Positions 1-11,739 of a DNA stretch of 45,267 bases are shown one piece after another; position 1 is the stretch's first letter; each line of letters begins with the position of its first letter. The notes beneath the pieces were generated by a model. That model was not told where the DNA came from and made no database searches. It was given only the letters and a program-made list of their open reading frames with translations. Position numbers and translations under genes: made by a program. Source of the stretch: Alectoria sarmentosa (taxonomy: Eukaryota; Ascomycota; Lecanoromycetes; Lecanorales; Parmeliaceae); contig WOGZ01000270.1 of the NCBI GenBank assembly GCA_009733775.1, positions 1 through 45,267 of the forward strand, given 5' to 3'.

Positions 1-2628
1 AACGTCTTTGAGATTGTAAATTCCCTTGTTCGTGTCCCATGGGAATTAAAAGCCTGATTTATATTGGCGAGAATGTAGGCAGAGGCGGAGGTATCCTTTG
101 TCAGCGCAACGTTGATGGTGCTTATGTTGTAGGTCAATGACATCACAGAGCTCATCTGTCTGCTGGAGTGGCGTTATTGCCTGTGACGGTGTAGTTATAG
201 GTCAACGGAGTATCATAGGCAAGCCAAGGTCGGCTGAAGCAAAGGGTTAGCTAGCTAGCATTCGCTGCTCAGACTTTCTGTCTGATACGGGTCCAGCTGT
301 ATAGTGAATTTTAGAACGAGGGGCTGGAATGGACTGGACTGGACTAGACTGGTCTTGTTGCGAGCGTTGATTTCTGATATATTAGAAAAGGGTTGCTGAT
401 TAATGAGCAGAGTACAATGATGATTGAAATTGTTTTTTTCCTGTGCTTGTGATTACTCGAGGTAGAAGGCGGGTATAGTACGGGGAAACTCTCGCAGTCT
501 ACTTAATTGGCTCCTGTTGAGTACATATATTTTTAAAGGAAAAACTCCTTTCCTTGGACAGTGTCAAAGCATCTCTAATCCGAGGTCCAGTGAACGGCAA
601 TAAACGCTCCAAAGAGTTCAAGTGTGTAGGTAGCGAGAGATGGCTTCATTCGATATGATAGAGTGGTGATGGCAGGATTTATCCTAGGTACCACGCGATA
701 TGATAAGTAGGTAAGGTAGATAAGAGTTGATGGTATTGAAGCATCACGAGATATATGGGTTTACAGTGTCGTTTGTTTGTTGGTTGGTTGATTAGGTATG
801 TATGTCGAATCGAACTTGGCTCCAATACTTATATCCGGTGATGGCATTCTTTGTTCTTTGTTTAGGTGCTACATATACATTCACAATGGCATGTGGTGTG
901 GGGTTAGCGGTTGTTTCATACTACTTACTGCCGGATGGAACTACTGTGGCTGGCGAGGAGGACGCTTGAGTCTGGCGGTAATGCAAGGCTGTGGGCCGCT
1001 TTTCTTGGGGTGGGGGGGGGAGGGGGGGGCTACTGGAGCTGAGAAGGCTTCGGGTTTGGAAGAAAGGATGCGGATTAGGACAATAATTCCCTAGAATCGG
1101 GCGCGTGATAGCGGATTGATCGGTTAAAGCGAAGCCTACTTACTTAATCGCGTTGGACCGGCCAAGCTTAGTTGCCGGAGGACATCGCTTCCGTTTTAAT
1201 GCAGGTAATTCTGCAGGAAACGGATCCGATTACGATAATAGGCAAGGTTTGATGGATTCTCGTCAATGGAAGCAGAGAATCCTGCAGTAAATAGATCCGA
1301 CTGCTTTACTAGCTAAGACTGTGATGAAAATCTCTTCGATGCAAGCTACAAATGCTCTTCTCATCCGAGTAGGGTATGTGTATCGAAAAAGGGGCGTGCA
1401 CGTGTGAGGTACCTTTCCTCAACGCAAGATAGCCAGCAGAGAACCGACAGTCACGAATATGGGAGCACGATGTCCAACGCACACAAGGCCATAGCGCTCT
1501 CTCACTCCCAAATTTTTTATCATCGTCTCCTAAAGCGCTAGGCTCTTAGAAAGTAGTCACGGCACGCACGATCGGCGTCCTTAGTCAAGAAAGCCGGATA
1601 GCTGAGGCGTGGTCTCGGGCTTCAAGACGTCGTTGCTGGACTCGGTGGACTTCTTCTGAGCATTTTCCCTTCATCTCTAACAAATCTACAATTCCGACCA
1701 CTGGCCAAAGAAAATCATCTTCCTGATAGTAAAGGTAGAGAATCTCCTTTGCACAAATATACGAAGCTCCGCTCACAGGGGCAGCTTTAGCACTTCCAAT
1801 CAGCCATATTGCAGCCGTTCAATTTCTTCAAACTCGCCGTTGTACTCTTGGTCACCAATTGCGCGTGTCTGTCTCCCTGTGGCCCCTCAACGACGCTGGC
1901 AAGCGTGAGTTCAAGGCTATCAAGATTGAGATGGCCGACTTGGGAGGCATTGACTAGGCATGCTTGTGAAGGCTCGAAGTGTGCGTACATCTTTTTCATG
2001 CCTGAAAATTGAGGAGATGGACTGAAGAATTTAGCGGATTCTCTTGCTGCGGACGGTGGCTGGGAGGGGAATTGAGGTTCTTGTGCAATAGGGCATTGGG
2101 ATAGAGAACAGACAATTCGTGTGGGCTATTAGAGGATTGTTTACCAATTGAAAGCTGAAATGGTCGCATCCTTGGTGGCTGCATAGTTCCTAATATACTC
2201 AAGCTAAAATCAAAGACTGCTCCCCCTGCTTCCTCGGTATTGCCAACAGTCTTAGGGCGGGTTTGGCTACCATTTTTCCCCCTAGATAAGGTACGCCCGG
2301 CTTTACTCCCGTTGCTAGCGAGTTCCGGCGCAGTCTAATGCAACGTCATTCATATCAGGAGTGATCGACATGGTCACGGGGCCTGGAATGCACCCATCTG
2401 ACCAGGCCATCCTTAGCATTCGCTGCGGGTCAGAGCAGAATCTCGGCTCCGTAGATTGCAGCAATAGAGTTTCCTGGTGAGCTTGAAATGCTCCCGTCTC
2501 GCGGCAAGGAGACCTGCCACCACTGTTATATGAGTCGATGCTGCTTCAGCCTCAAGCTTATTGCATACTCATTCCAAGGACGACCGTGCTTCTACATCCT
2601 TCGAAACCGTCTCCGAGTTCTCGCGTTG
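1..2628. other. Gene-poor stretch, no convincing gene
   Basis: No open frame here shows recognisable domains, plausible splice structure or a conserved motif. A G-rich tract lies near 1009–1027. Two short minus-strand frames at 1585–1776 and 1787–1999 have protein-like composition and could be debris of a dead gene, but I recognise no family in them. The first 780 bases may be the flank or untranslated region of a gene outside the window. Confidence 0.5.
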
Positions 2629-4131
2629 ATGATACTTGATCGGGATCTAGCCTCTGCACTGGCAGCAGGCGCAATTTTGCCAGTAGTGTGTATTGCCATT
2701 GTCGGCTTAAGTTTCTACGTGAGGAGGGTACACAAGGCGACATGTGGAGCGGATGATTGGTTGGCACTGTTGGCACTGGTGAGTATTGTTCCGGTCTCGA
2801 TGGAGTATTGTTCTCTAAGCTGTCGATGTCGCAGTTTTTCGTGATAGGCTGTGGAGTCTGTCTCATCACGAGTGAGCCTGCTCGGGATCGGAGAATCCGA
2901 AGATGATTTGCTCACTATCTGGCTAGGTGTCAAGCTGAAAGCCCTTGGGCACTCGACGTCTTTAGCCGGGTTGAAAGGAAACGCCACCCCCCAAACTTCA
3001 ACGATCGCGAAGGTCTGCAAAGGCTCGATTCAAGCTACATGTATTCGTCATAGAAACTAACACTAAGATATGTTGAATATGCCTTCTTCATGATACAGCC
3101 ATTGGCCTTGGGCTTCACCAAGCTCAGCTTCGTCTTCTTCTACCGTCGCATATTTGTCACCGCGACATCCGACGCTGCTTTCGGGATTGCCACACTTGTC
3201 GCTATTGGTGTTATTGCAGCTCGGATGATATCTTCCTTTTTCGCCTACGTGTTCATTTGCGGATCACACCTCTCAGCATTTTGGGAGCCATTCAAATCGA
3301 CACGTGCTCGTTGCTTCAAAACATCCATAGCTCTCGATGGGTTCTCGATCTCGGACTTCCTGACAGATGTGATCGTCTTGTTTCTTCCTTTCTCCATGGT
3401 GAGCTCCACCAAGCCCCGGATGGCCGCTGTACGAGCTGTGAGCTCACTCTCTGTATCAGGTTCTGGAGCTGCATATGACGATGAGCCGGAAATTCACTGT
3501 CCTCGCCGTCTTTGGTCTCGGTAGCGAGTGGGTGCACTCCTGATCTGGTTATGAACAGTTCCTGATCAAGAGCAGAGCAATGGTTGCATCGATCCTAAGG
3601 ATATCAATTTTCGTGGGTGCTGCTAAAGGCAAGTTACGTGAAGAACTCACAGGAATGTGACTAACCCGAGAAACAGTTTCTGAGAAGGGAGTGGTGGACA
3701 CAGAGCGTAAGTAGCATGGGAAAAATATGCGGAAACCGGCTGATACTTGTGGTCAGTCTTGATCACCCGTGGTCTCTACTGGAGTATGCTTGAGGCTGGG
3801 TTGGCCCTCATAGCTTGCTGTTTGCCGAGTCTCCGCTCCCTGTTGGCGTCTTCAGTACAGTCAATTGTTCAAAGTGTCCGCAGTGCGACATCCTTAAGGC
3901 CATGGGGGTAAAAAAAGTTCGAAAAAGCCCAAGGGTTCGAACACTGTTCAAAGCCATGTGTCAAAGCGGAATGAATCCACAGCGTCGGATATTGCTATGG
4001 TCAAAGATGACGCCGAGCAAGCTGCTCGTACCTTCGAGACCTGTGCATTAAAGGACAGTAACGCCTCGTATCAGGACCAGGACAAGATTCAGGTCAGCAG
4101 AAGGTTTGATGTAAACAACAATATGGTTTGA
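2629..4131 (+). pseudogene. Rhodopsin-like fungal integral membrane protein, frameshifted
   Basis: This resembles the large fungal seven-helix 'rhodopsin domain' membrane family (former PTH11-related type) of unknown function. From ATG 2629, a first helix is followed by the family motif GADDW near 2750. Further family-like pieces follow in order: LGFTKLSFVFFYRRIF (about 3110–3160), DFLTDVIVLFLPF (about 3355–3395), a piece after the intron ending at 3460 (KFTVLAVFGLG), AMVASILR (about 3575–3600), and WSMLEAGLAL with QSIVQSVRSATSL (about 3780–3900). Several GT–AG introns and one possible GC–AG intron (about 3629–3676) can be placed. The frame is closed by TAA just after a run of five G (3905–3909). 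The following base-shifted frame stays open to 4131 and ends in a typical hydrophilic tail. The exon joint near 3010–3070 also does not keep frame. I call it a pseudogene; an assembly error in the G run is an alternative for that break. Confidence 0.7.
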
Positions 4132-4903
4132 GAGGGATGGGCATTAGGATCATGAGAGCATCCATCCAATTGTAAGGTTGGGGGTTGAAAACCATGCATG
4201 GAGGGACCTTCAAGAATTTCAAATCTTCCCTAGGCAAGTGTGCCGCCTACATTGAGGGTCTTGAATGTTGTCGATTGTCCTTGTCAGCATGTTATAAGGC
4301 TTAGAAAGTTACAACTTTTAGTCCATTGAATTCCCACTGGATGAGTGACTTCTGATTCATTCTCCTACCCCTAATAAAATCCAGAGCACTGCAGAGGAGT
4401 GCTCGACTTGTCTCGGTCGATCCTTAGTGCTTGATTAGCGGGACTGTTCCAATGACTGCCCTGGTGTGGATCCAAGTAGTCTCAGCTGGCATCATCCTCA
4501 TAAACTACCATTACGCTGCTTGTCGCCGACAGCTGAAGTGTGTTGCATTGAGCATGCAGACCTTCTGGCCCAACCATCGCTACCTTAAACTACTCGGATT
4601 TGAGCCACGAATGTGCACGCCGGGCACTGATGATTGATCTGGACCATCATGTGCGCTTTGATTGTGACGGGGTTTCGGCTTAAATTAAGAACGGAATAAT
4701 TCCGGCTCCAAACCCCGCGATCCTGCCGTCAGCATTTCTACCGACTCATTTCTTGTTTCAATCACCTGGCTACTCTTGCTTGCTCATTTCGACTTCAGTA
4801 CCACTGCCATATATATATATCTAAGACAGTCCTGAGCAGAAAGAGGATTATTATGTTATTGTTATACCGTACCTGCGCCAACATATCTCACTAGAGTATC
4901 AGT
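4132..4903. other. Intergenic region upstream of the NLR gene
   Basis: No supported gene. A short TA-dinucleotide run lies near 4810–4820, followed within 100 bp by the NLR start codon. It could be part of that gene's promoter, but no specific element can be defended. Confidence 0.4.
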
Positions 4904-7900
4904 ATGTCTTCCATAGCGCCCCTTGTCGTCCCGGTCATCTCGGCATCTAGCGGCAACGATGCCGGAAACAGAAACCTAGATTTGTGGATGCAAGCTTTGA
5001 ACACTCTTAGCGTCGAGGATCGAAAGCAGTTTGACCTTCCTTCATCCAGTATGCTGGACGTTTTGAAGAGTGTATGTATACTTTCCTCGACAAAGCGAGC
5101 GAGCAGTGCTTCCGTGACAACCGAGTCCTAGGTCTTATTTGCTGACCTGTGCTTCGTCAACAAGGTTCAAGAAGCCACAGAAAGCAATCAGAAAGATTGT
5201 CTCTCAAGGGGCTGGAGGGTCTACCGCAACAAGGATGGTGAAGAGGTCAAGCTTCGACACGTCCTGGAGAAGATCTCCGTATGGGTCAAAGAAATCATCA
5301 AGGTCATCGACGTCGGAGTTTCGTTGGATCAGAGTGGTTATGCCGCTTTGCCCTGGGCAGTCGTCAAGTACCTCGTCACGGTATGAAAAAATGATGAGTC
5401 TCAAAAGCTGCTGATAATGGAGAGCACAGATTGGATTTTCGGATATCGATGAGTTCAGCAGCGTTGCGGAAGGCATTGAATCCGTTTCTGGCCTGATTAC
5501 GCGATACACCATCGTTGAAAAGCTTTATCTAAACCAGCAATGCGAGGCGAAATTAGGACTTCAGGAGGCCATCACGAAGCTCTACGCAGCTACGCTTGCC
5601 TACTTGGCAAAAGTCAAGGCTTACTGTACTGGAAATTCTTTCAGTATGTTCTTGAATATTGCGGCCCAAGAGCGTATCAATTCACTAGGAAGTGGAACCC
5701 CCCTACTGATTCCTGCTCTTAGAAAGATTCGGTCGAAGCTTGATCGAGGCGATGCGCAAACAATATGACGAACTGCGAGCCAAGATCTCAGAGACTGAGG
5801 TCGAGAGATGGACAAAGTTGGTCGATGTGGAGTGTGAGCATGTCTTGTTCCGGACCACGTTGGACTTGGCTTATCATAGGGCAACGAGAGAAGATGCCAC
5901 TTCGCATGATCAGATGCTCCGGGACACATTGGTCGGACTCAATAAGCCTATCGTGCAGATGAGCGATTATATATATATGCTTCAGGACAAATTTAACAGT
6001 AGCTTCTCCTTCACTTTCATGCTTTAGCGAGTAATACTGAGTCCTTTCCAGGAGCAGAGCGAATGAAAGTCTTTCGCTGGATGTCCACAATCGAATACAG
6101 AAGCCATCATGATGATCTGTCGAATGGCTTACTCTCCCAGTCCGGCCAGTGGTTACTCGAGAGCCAGCATTTTGTTGAATGGGGACAGTCAAGCGTGTCC
6201 TCCATACTCTGGCTCCACGGAATACGTAAGCGACTCATCCACAGTTCGATTCGCCTGTGACTAACCCAAGCACAGCTGGTTCTGGGAAGACTAGACTCGT
6301 GTAAGCTTTTCATTATCTAAAGTTTAATTCAATAAAATTTCTCTTGGAGGACTCGTAGCATTTCTTTCACTATTCGCCCCGTCACACATGCTGATCTGAG
6401 GTCCTGAATCAGATCGACCGTCATCAACACCATGCTCGACGTAAACTCGAATTCATACACGTCTCCTACTGCCTTTTTCTACTGCGCAAGAAGCACCGCG
6501 GAGCCAGAACGCGCCAAGCCCGCTGAAATCATGGGTGCGTTACTCAGACAGCTTGCCAGTTCCAAACCGGATCTACCTGTCAAAGAGCCTGTTGCAAAAG
6601 AATACGAAACGCGGAGGAAAAAGGCTGAAGACGACTGTTCCTCGCTCAGGAAGTTAACAGTACAGGACTGCACCAGGTTGATTATCGAGCTTACCAAGGA
6701 CCATTCGACATTAATCATCCTTGACGCTCTTGACGAATGTGAGGAAAGTACACGTCATGAGCTTCTAGAAGCTTTTGATGAGATAATCAGCCATTCTGCG
6801 GAAGTTGTGAAAGTATTCGTGTCCAGTCGCGATGACATTGACATCGTAAGTAGTCTGCGTGAAATCGTATTCTTAGTCCTGAGGATAGGCCTACAAGTCT
6901 GCGAGCGGAGACGTGGCTGCTGACTGGTATCAAATATCTAGAAACTGCACCTAGAAAATTCCAAGAATATCTCCATCGACGTGGAGAACAACAGTGCCGA
7001 TATCGCGCACTTTGTTCAGTTAGAAGTAGATCGTCTGATCTCAAAGCGACTTCTCCTAGACGGCAAGGTACCCCCTAAATTCAAACGCAAGATGGTCGAG
7101 ACTCTCACCAATGGTGCTCAAGGGATGTTTAGGTGGGTGCAAATGTCGCTAGAGACCCTCAAGAGGATCAAATTCCTCCCAGATTTCAAGAAAGCCCTCG
7201 GCCAGCTCCCGTCTGAGCTATCCGACCTGTACGATATGATCCACGCACAGATAGATCAAACTGAGACACATGGACGGGATGTAGCGGTCCAGACATTGAA
7301 GTGGTTGCTATGTGCCCAGCGCCTGTTATCTGCCAAGGAGCTCATTGCCGCGGTCTATCAAGTCGACGAAGACATTGCCACGGATTCGGATGGAGATTCC
7401 GAGCTCGAAAGCGAGCAATTACAATCGCCTAAAAACGACATTCTTCGACTTTGCCGCAACTTTGTTGTCTTTGATTCTGAGCAACAATCGTTCCGTTTCG
7501 CGCACCAATCTGTTCGCGAATACCTCCTGAAGCAGGCACAATACACAACTGCGGAACAGCATATGCTTGCTACAGGGAGATGCCTAGACGTATATCTGAC
7601 TGAGTGGTTGGAGAGTTCCGTCGCTAGAAAGATGAAGGAGCAGAACGAAATCTTCAAGCATTACGCAGAATTGTACTGGCCAGTTCACTACAAACACGTT
7701 GAAGACTGTGCATCGAGTGAACTGGAGAAAAAGGTTTTGCGATTCACATGGCAAATTCGTGGAACGTCGCTGCCATGCGTGCAGTGGATATTGGATATTC
7801 GTAGGGAATATGCTCCTTGGGAAGACGGGCGGAGAGTGAATGGAAGATTAGGACTAAGCGAGAATGATCGCATAGGCTCCAGGATACTTTTCGCAGCATC

Positions 7901-8810
7901 TCGACCCGATACAATTCTTGCTGCCGCATCTGCTTTTGGGATTACATCATTCCTAAAAGGTCATGAGGTGGCCTCAACAGATTGGAACCAATGCCAAGAG
8001 TTGAATGACGGAATCCATTCTTTGCTATCAATTGCTGCGATAGAAGGTCATGATCAAGTGACGCAGTTGCTTCTTGAGTATGGTGCTGATGTCAATGCTC
8101 AGGGTGGAGAATATGGGAACGCTCTGCAAGCAGCATGTATTAGATATAATAATCATATTGTGGTACAGATGTTGCTCGATCATGGGGCTGATGTTAATGT
8201 TCAAGGTGGAACATTTGGAAATGCTCTGGAAGCCGCGTCTTTTAAGGGTCACGATCAGATCGTGCGGATGTTGCTCGATCATGGGGCTGATGTCAATGCT
8301 CAAGGTGGAATATATGGGAACGCTCTACAAGCCGCATCTTCTCGTGGTTATGATCAGGTCGTGCGGATGTTGCTCGATCATGGGGTTGATGTTAATGTTC
8401 AAGGTAGGAGATATGGGAACGCTCTGCGAGCCGCATCTTCTCGTGGTCATGATCAGATCGTGCGGATGTTGCTCGATCATGGGGCTGATGTCAATGTTCA
8501 AAGTGAAATATATGGGAACGCTCTACAAGCGGCGTCTGATGGGGGTCATGATCAGATCGTGCGGATGTTGCTCGATCATGGGGCTGATGTCAATGTTCAA
8601 AGTGAAATATATGGGAACGCTCTACAAGCCGCATCTTCTCGTGGTCATGATCAGGTCGTGCGGATGTTGCTCGACCATGGGGTTGATGTTAATGCTCATG
8701 ATGGGGTGTATGAGAACGCTCTACAAGCGGCGTCTTCTAAGGGTCACGATCGGATCGTGCAGCTGCTTCTCAAATACGGAGCCAAGGAGTCGGGCTCCCC
8801 GCCAGCCTAG
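4904..8810 (+). CDS. NLR-type receptor: NACHT_N–NACHT–ankyrin repeats (8 exons)
   Basis: Predicted STAND NTPase of the kind involved in fungal non-self recognition. Exons by splice signals and frame: 4904–5071, 5132–5380, 5430–5643, 5723–5998, 6052–6225, 6276–6300, 6413–6845, 6942–8810, giving about 1135 residues. Residues 1–300 match the helical N-terminal domain of NWD/NACHT proteins (LWMQALNTLS near the start, YAALPWAVVKYL around residue 130). The P-loop GIPGSGKT (about 359–366) is split between exons 5 and 6. Walker B is LIILDALDE (about 469–477), and VFVSSRDD follows as a sensor-like segment. A winged-helix region has LSAKELIAAVYQ and FRFAHQSVREYLL. The C-terminus carries eight ankyrin repeats (about 870–1130). 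All key NTPase residues are present and no stop interrupts the model, so it looks functional. Ligand and effector are unknown. The N-terminal domain is a helical NACHT_N region rather than an obvious enzyme. Confidence 0.88.
8118..8790 (+). repeat. Nearly identical 99-bp ankyrin repeats
   Basis: The ankyrin part of the NLR gene is a tandem array with a 99-bp period; the Asn codon that opens each unit lies at 8220, 8319, 8418, 8517, 8616 and 8715. The first unit, from 8118, is one codon longer. Two neighbouring units are identical over about 70 bp (about 8460–8529 and 8559–8628). Differences fall mainly in the short segment after NALQAAS and just before the tyrosine-glycine pair, which are surface positions in ankyrin folds. 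The reading frame is kept throughout. Confidence 0.9.
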
Positions 8811-9629
8811 AAAGCCGACGAAATGGGGAGCCAAACTCTATTTCCATGGCATCATGAGTTTAAAAACCCAACGATCATCTCTTTTCCAACCAAGCAACGC
8901 ATCGCAACTGCTACAAGCAACTCTTTTCGTCTCTGAAGAACGTAAGGAGCAAGCTGCAAGCCCGAGCGAGGATGTTGGGTGAATTGCTCTGTTTTTTTTA
9001 GGATTTTACGGAGTCGACAGGGAGTTCAGCGACGTGCTTTGATTTTTTCTGCCTTCTTTATTCTGCTTAGTGGGAAGATGAGACTACAAATAAATATTCT
9101 GGCCAGAATAACGAATCATATCCTTGAATTTTTCAAGCGGCTGGACCTGCATTTGATGTTGCTACTTTTCTACCTGTCGTACTGCTCACCCGGCTCTCTA
9201 GCGATCCTACCCATTCTAATATACACGCACCCCGCCACCCCTAATATTCCAACCGGAATTCGACTCCGAAAATCCAACTCGACTCAAACCATCGTCGTCT
9301 ATCTCTATATGGAATCTATCTCGGGGCGACGCTGGCTTCGGCTGCCCATTGGGCCCCTCTGAGCGAGAATTTCCGGTCGGTATTATACCCCGTCTACACA
9401 TTAGCCAACCTCCTCTTCTCTTCTTGATATTCTGCGTTATCGAGACTCAAAAGTCGGAGTTATTGGCATGGTAGTATGTAGCAATTTCGTTTTCCTGGAC
9501 GGTTTTCAACGAGTCGCTTCGACCCAGCTTGAATTTCAAGCATCGTCGGTGTATTTGTTCGTTCGTTCGTCGTCGTCGAAGAAGAGCGAGGGCGTGCCCG
9601 ACTAGTCCATCGGGTCGCTTATGCCTCTT
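8811..9629. other. Intergenic region
   Basis: No supported gene. A TTCG microsatellite lies near 9557–9568. The segment from about 9400 may contain the decayed 5' part of the transporter remnant that follows, but I cannot align it. Confidence 0.4.
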
Positions 9630-10610
9630 CTCGGGGACCCATGTTGGGATACCCGTCGTTCGTGGAATACATTGCGCAAGCTAAAAAGCTGGCGATGGAC
9701 TCTTCTGGTGTTTGCCACTACATATCATGATTCCGCGTTTTGGCCGCTGGCTTTTTCGGGCCATCGATTGAGAAACTATTTAACGACCTTACCATTCCTC
9801 CGACGCGGAGCTCAGCGCTGTCGAAAAGAAGTTAGTCCACCCTTCACTACACTCTCGGCTTGGTCATATTATATCGACAAAGGCGGTCTTTCGATCAGCG
9901 CTCATTCGCCCTCTCGAGGTGTTTTTGTCTCCTGACCTTCCTCATCCCAGTCAATTAGTTGCATCGCACTCGTCTACGATGACATCTACCTCGCACTTGC
10001 AACTCTCATGAAAGTCGTCGAGAGCGTCTACGGATTCCCAGAGGACGCCGCCGCAGGCCTCAGCTTCCTAAGTATTTGCTCTCGGTATGATGGCCGAACG
10101 TCCTCTTATGCAAGCGCTACAACTGGACTGGTTACACTAAGTAAACGCATGAAGGCTCAGCACAACGGTATATAATCAAGCTCTGAGTGGCGCCCTCCCT
10201 CCTATGGCTCCGGGCGGCAACTATTGCCCCCCAATCGGCTTTTATCCTTGTTACGGCTGGACAGCACAAGCACGCGTTTCAGTTCACGGCCGCCAATCAT
10301 TGGCAACCGCACTGCTTGCTTTTGTGGCATCTACGCCAATCACCATTCCTGTAACGACGTAGTACTTGGTTGACACACTTTTCGGGGTCTACAGGGTCTC
10401 AGCCGCGGCCGTGATGACGATGTATTCGAAACGCGGTGGCGACAGTGGCAGGGTCTCCCATTCATTGTGCGCTGGGTTTGGGTGGGGGGAATTACAATCC
10501 TCGCCTTTGTGGCGTTGGTGACGGTGCCGGTCCCGTTTTCTCTGGCTGGTCTTCGGGGAGCGAGCGCATACGGAGGAGGTCGAAGATGGGGGGGTTCTTG
10601 TGACAGGGAA
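9630..10610 (+). pseudogene. Major facilitator superfamily transporter remnant
   Basis: Pieces of a DHA1-like fungal MFS transporter can be read in order, but in changing frames. SWRWTLLVFA (about 9690–9720) matches the segment before the central loop, and LRRGAQRCRKE (about 9800–9835) matches that loop. ALIRPLEVFLSP (about 9900–9935) matches the start of helix 7. VVESVYGFPEDAAAGLSFL (about 10015–10070) matches the loop after helix 7. PPIGFYPCYGWTAQARV (about 10230–10280) matches helix 9 onward, and YLVDTLFG with the following Ala/Met-rich stretch (about 10360–10420) matches helix 11. TILAFVALVTVPVPF (about 10490–10535) matches helix 12. Frame changes and stops, including TGA at 9934–9936, mean no intact protein can be made. 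The region is not AT-rich, so the decay is by indels rather than RIP. Confidence rests on the order of the fragments and on remembered family motifs. Confidence 0.65.
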
Positions 10611-11739
10611 CTTGCTGTATGGAGGCTTGTAAGCTTTTTTCGCTGTTTGTCGTTCTATGGTATTTTTTTTTCATTCAGCAGGCTTGTGGTTATGGCTGGG
10701 AGTCGTGGAAGCCATATCATCGTATCCGATTAACGGATCTTAGTCGCGCAGTTCGGCGATCGATGCTGGTTTTTTTGGTGTGCTGTTGTGGAAAGGTCCT
10801 GTATTTGTCATGCTTGTTACTAATCGTTTGTTGTTAAAGCAGTCATTTGATCAAAAAGGCTGTTTTTGATTTTTTTAGCAAAAAATGCTTCTTCATTTTT
10901 ATCGTTTTTATTATATATTTGTAAAAATAATCTACTAACAAATAAGAAATAAGCGGTTATCAAACAGTCACATTAAACTACTGCTATAGAATCTTGAATA
11001 ACAATAAGCCGTCACCGCACCCTATATCTATCATATCTCCCGGAAGATAGATATGCATACCCTGCTGAACACATCCAGCCCCATCTCCCAAATTTATTCT
11101 TGTACCTATATAAACTCCAACAAGACCCTTCATTCCTCCCTTCCTTCCTCCCACACACGGCCACAGACCATTTGTTGAAAAACCCCGCCGATCGGCGAAA
11201 CTAGTTGGTAGAGTAATTGGGTCGGCGAAGCCTGGCTGCTGTATGTTTTTTTGCTTTTTTTGGGTTTTTTTTGGCACCTTTTTGGAACGCCATGTATGAT
11301 CATCTTTTACGGCTCTGGAAGTGAAAGGAAGGAAGGAAATGTTTGGGTACGAGAGGAGGGACTGATTCAAAGAGAGTACTATTCGCGGGCACCAAGAAAT
11401 GCTTGAGGGAGAAAGCAAAGAGGGTTCTATCCATCTACCCTAGGTTGAGCGATTCCCGCAACCGGTTGGGATTCTGAGAGAATTGGAAGAACTGTATTCG
11501 TTAATATCACTTAGCTTACCATACTCGCTCGGCCGATCATAGTCTAATTTCCCGCCAATTCATTGAAAGATTTTATATTTTCTCAGAGTGTATTTGTGTT
11601 GCCTTCCGCCCTGGCAATTCCTTTGGAGCAGCGATTTTGTTGGCTTGAGGGCTGCTCTGCTAATTTAGCGGCAAATGATATTTGAGTCGGAGACATTAAC
11701 CACTGGACATCATTCGTCTTTAACGTTTACATCTTGCAT
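10611..11739. other. Intergenic region with T-rich tracts
   Basis: No supported gene. T-rich runs occur near 10660–10675, 10765–10780 and 10860–10925, and again near 11248–11282. A minus-strand open frame at 10984–11418 has low-complexity composition and no recognisable feature. Confidence 0.4.

Noticed and set aside
798..1094. 98-codon plus-strand frame
   Set aside because: Composition is driven by a G-rich tract; no domain, signal or conserved motif.
1809..2012. Small cysteine-containing frame with a signal-like N-terminus
   Set aside because: It begins at TTG rather than ATG, overlaps a minus-strand frame, and has no supporting splice or family evidence.
3940..3955. GGTTCGAAC resembling a tRNA B box
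   Set aside because: No A box, acceptor stem or cloverleaf around it; it lies in the coding tail of the rhodopsin-like remnant.
4431..4637. 68-codon plus-strand frame downstream of the rhodopsin-like remnant
   Set aside because: No similarity to the family's C-terminus and no splice path linking it to the upstream exons.
8074..8982. 302-codon open frame overlapping the ankyrin repeats
   Set aside because: It is the shifted frame of the 99-bp ankyrin array; a period divisible by three keeps any frame open. The ankyrin frame has the conserved motifs.
10984..11418. 144-codon minus-strand frame
   Set aside because: Low-complexity Lys/Gln runs from poly-T/poly-A tracts; no recognisable protein features.
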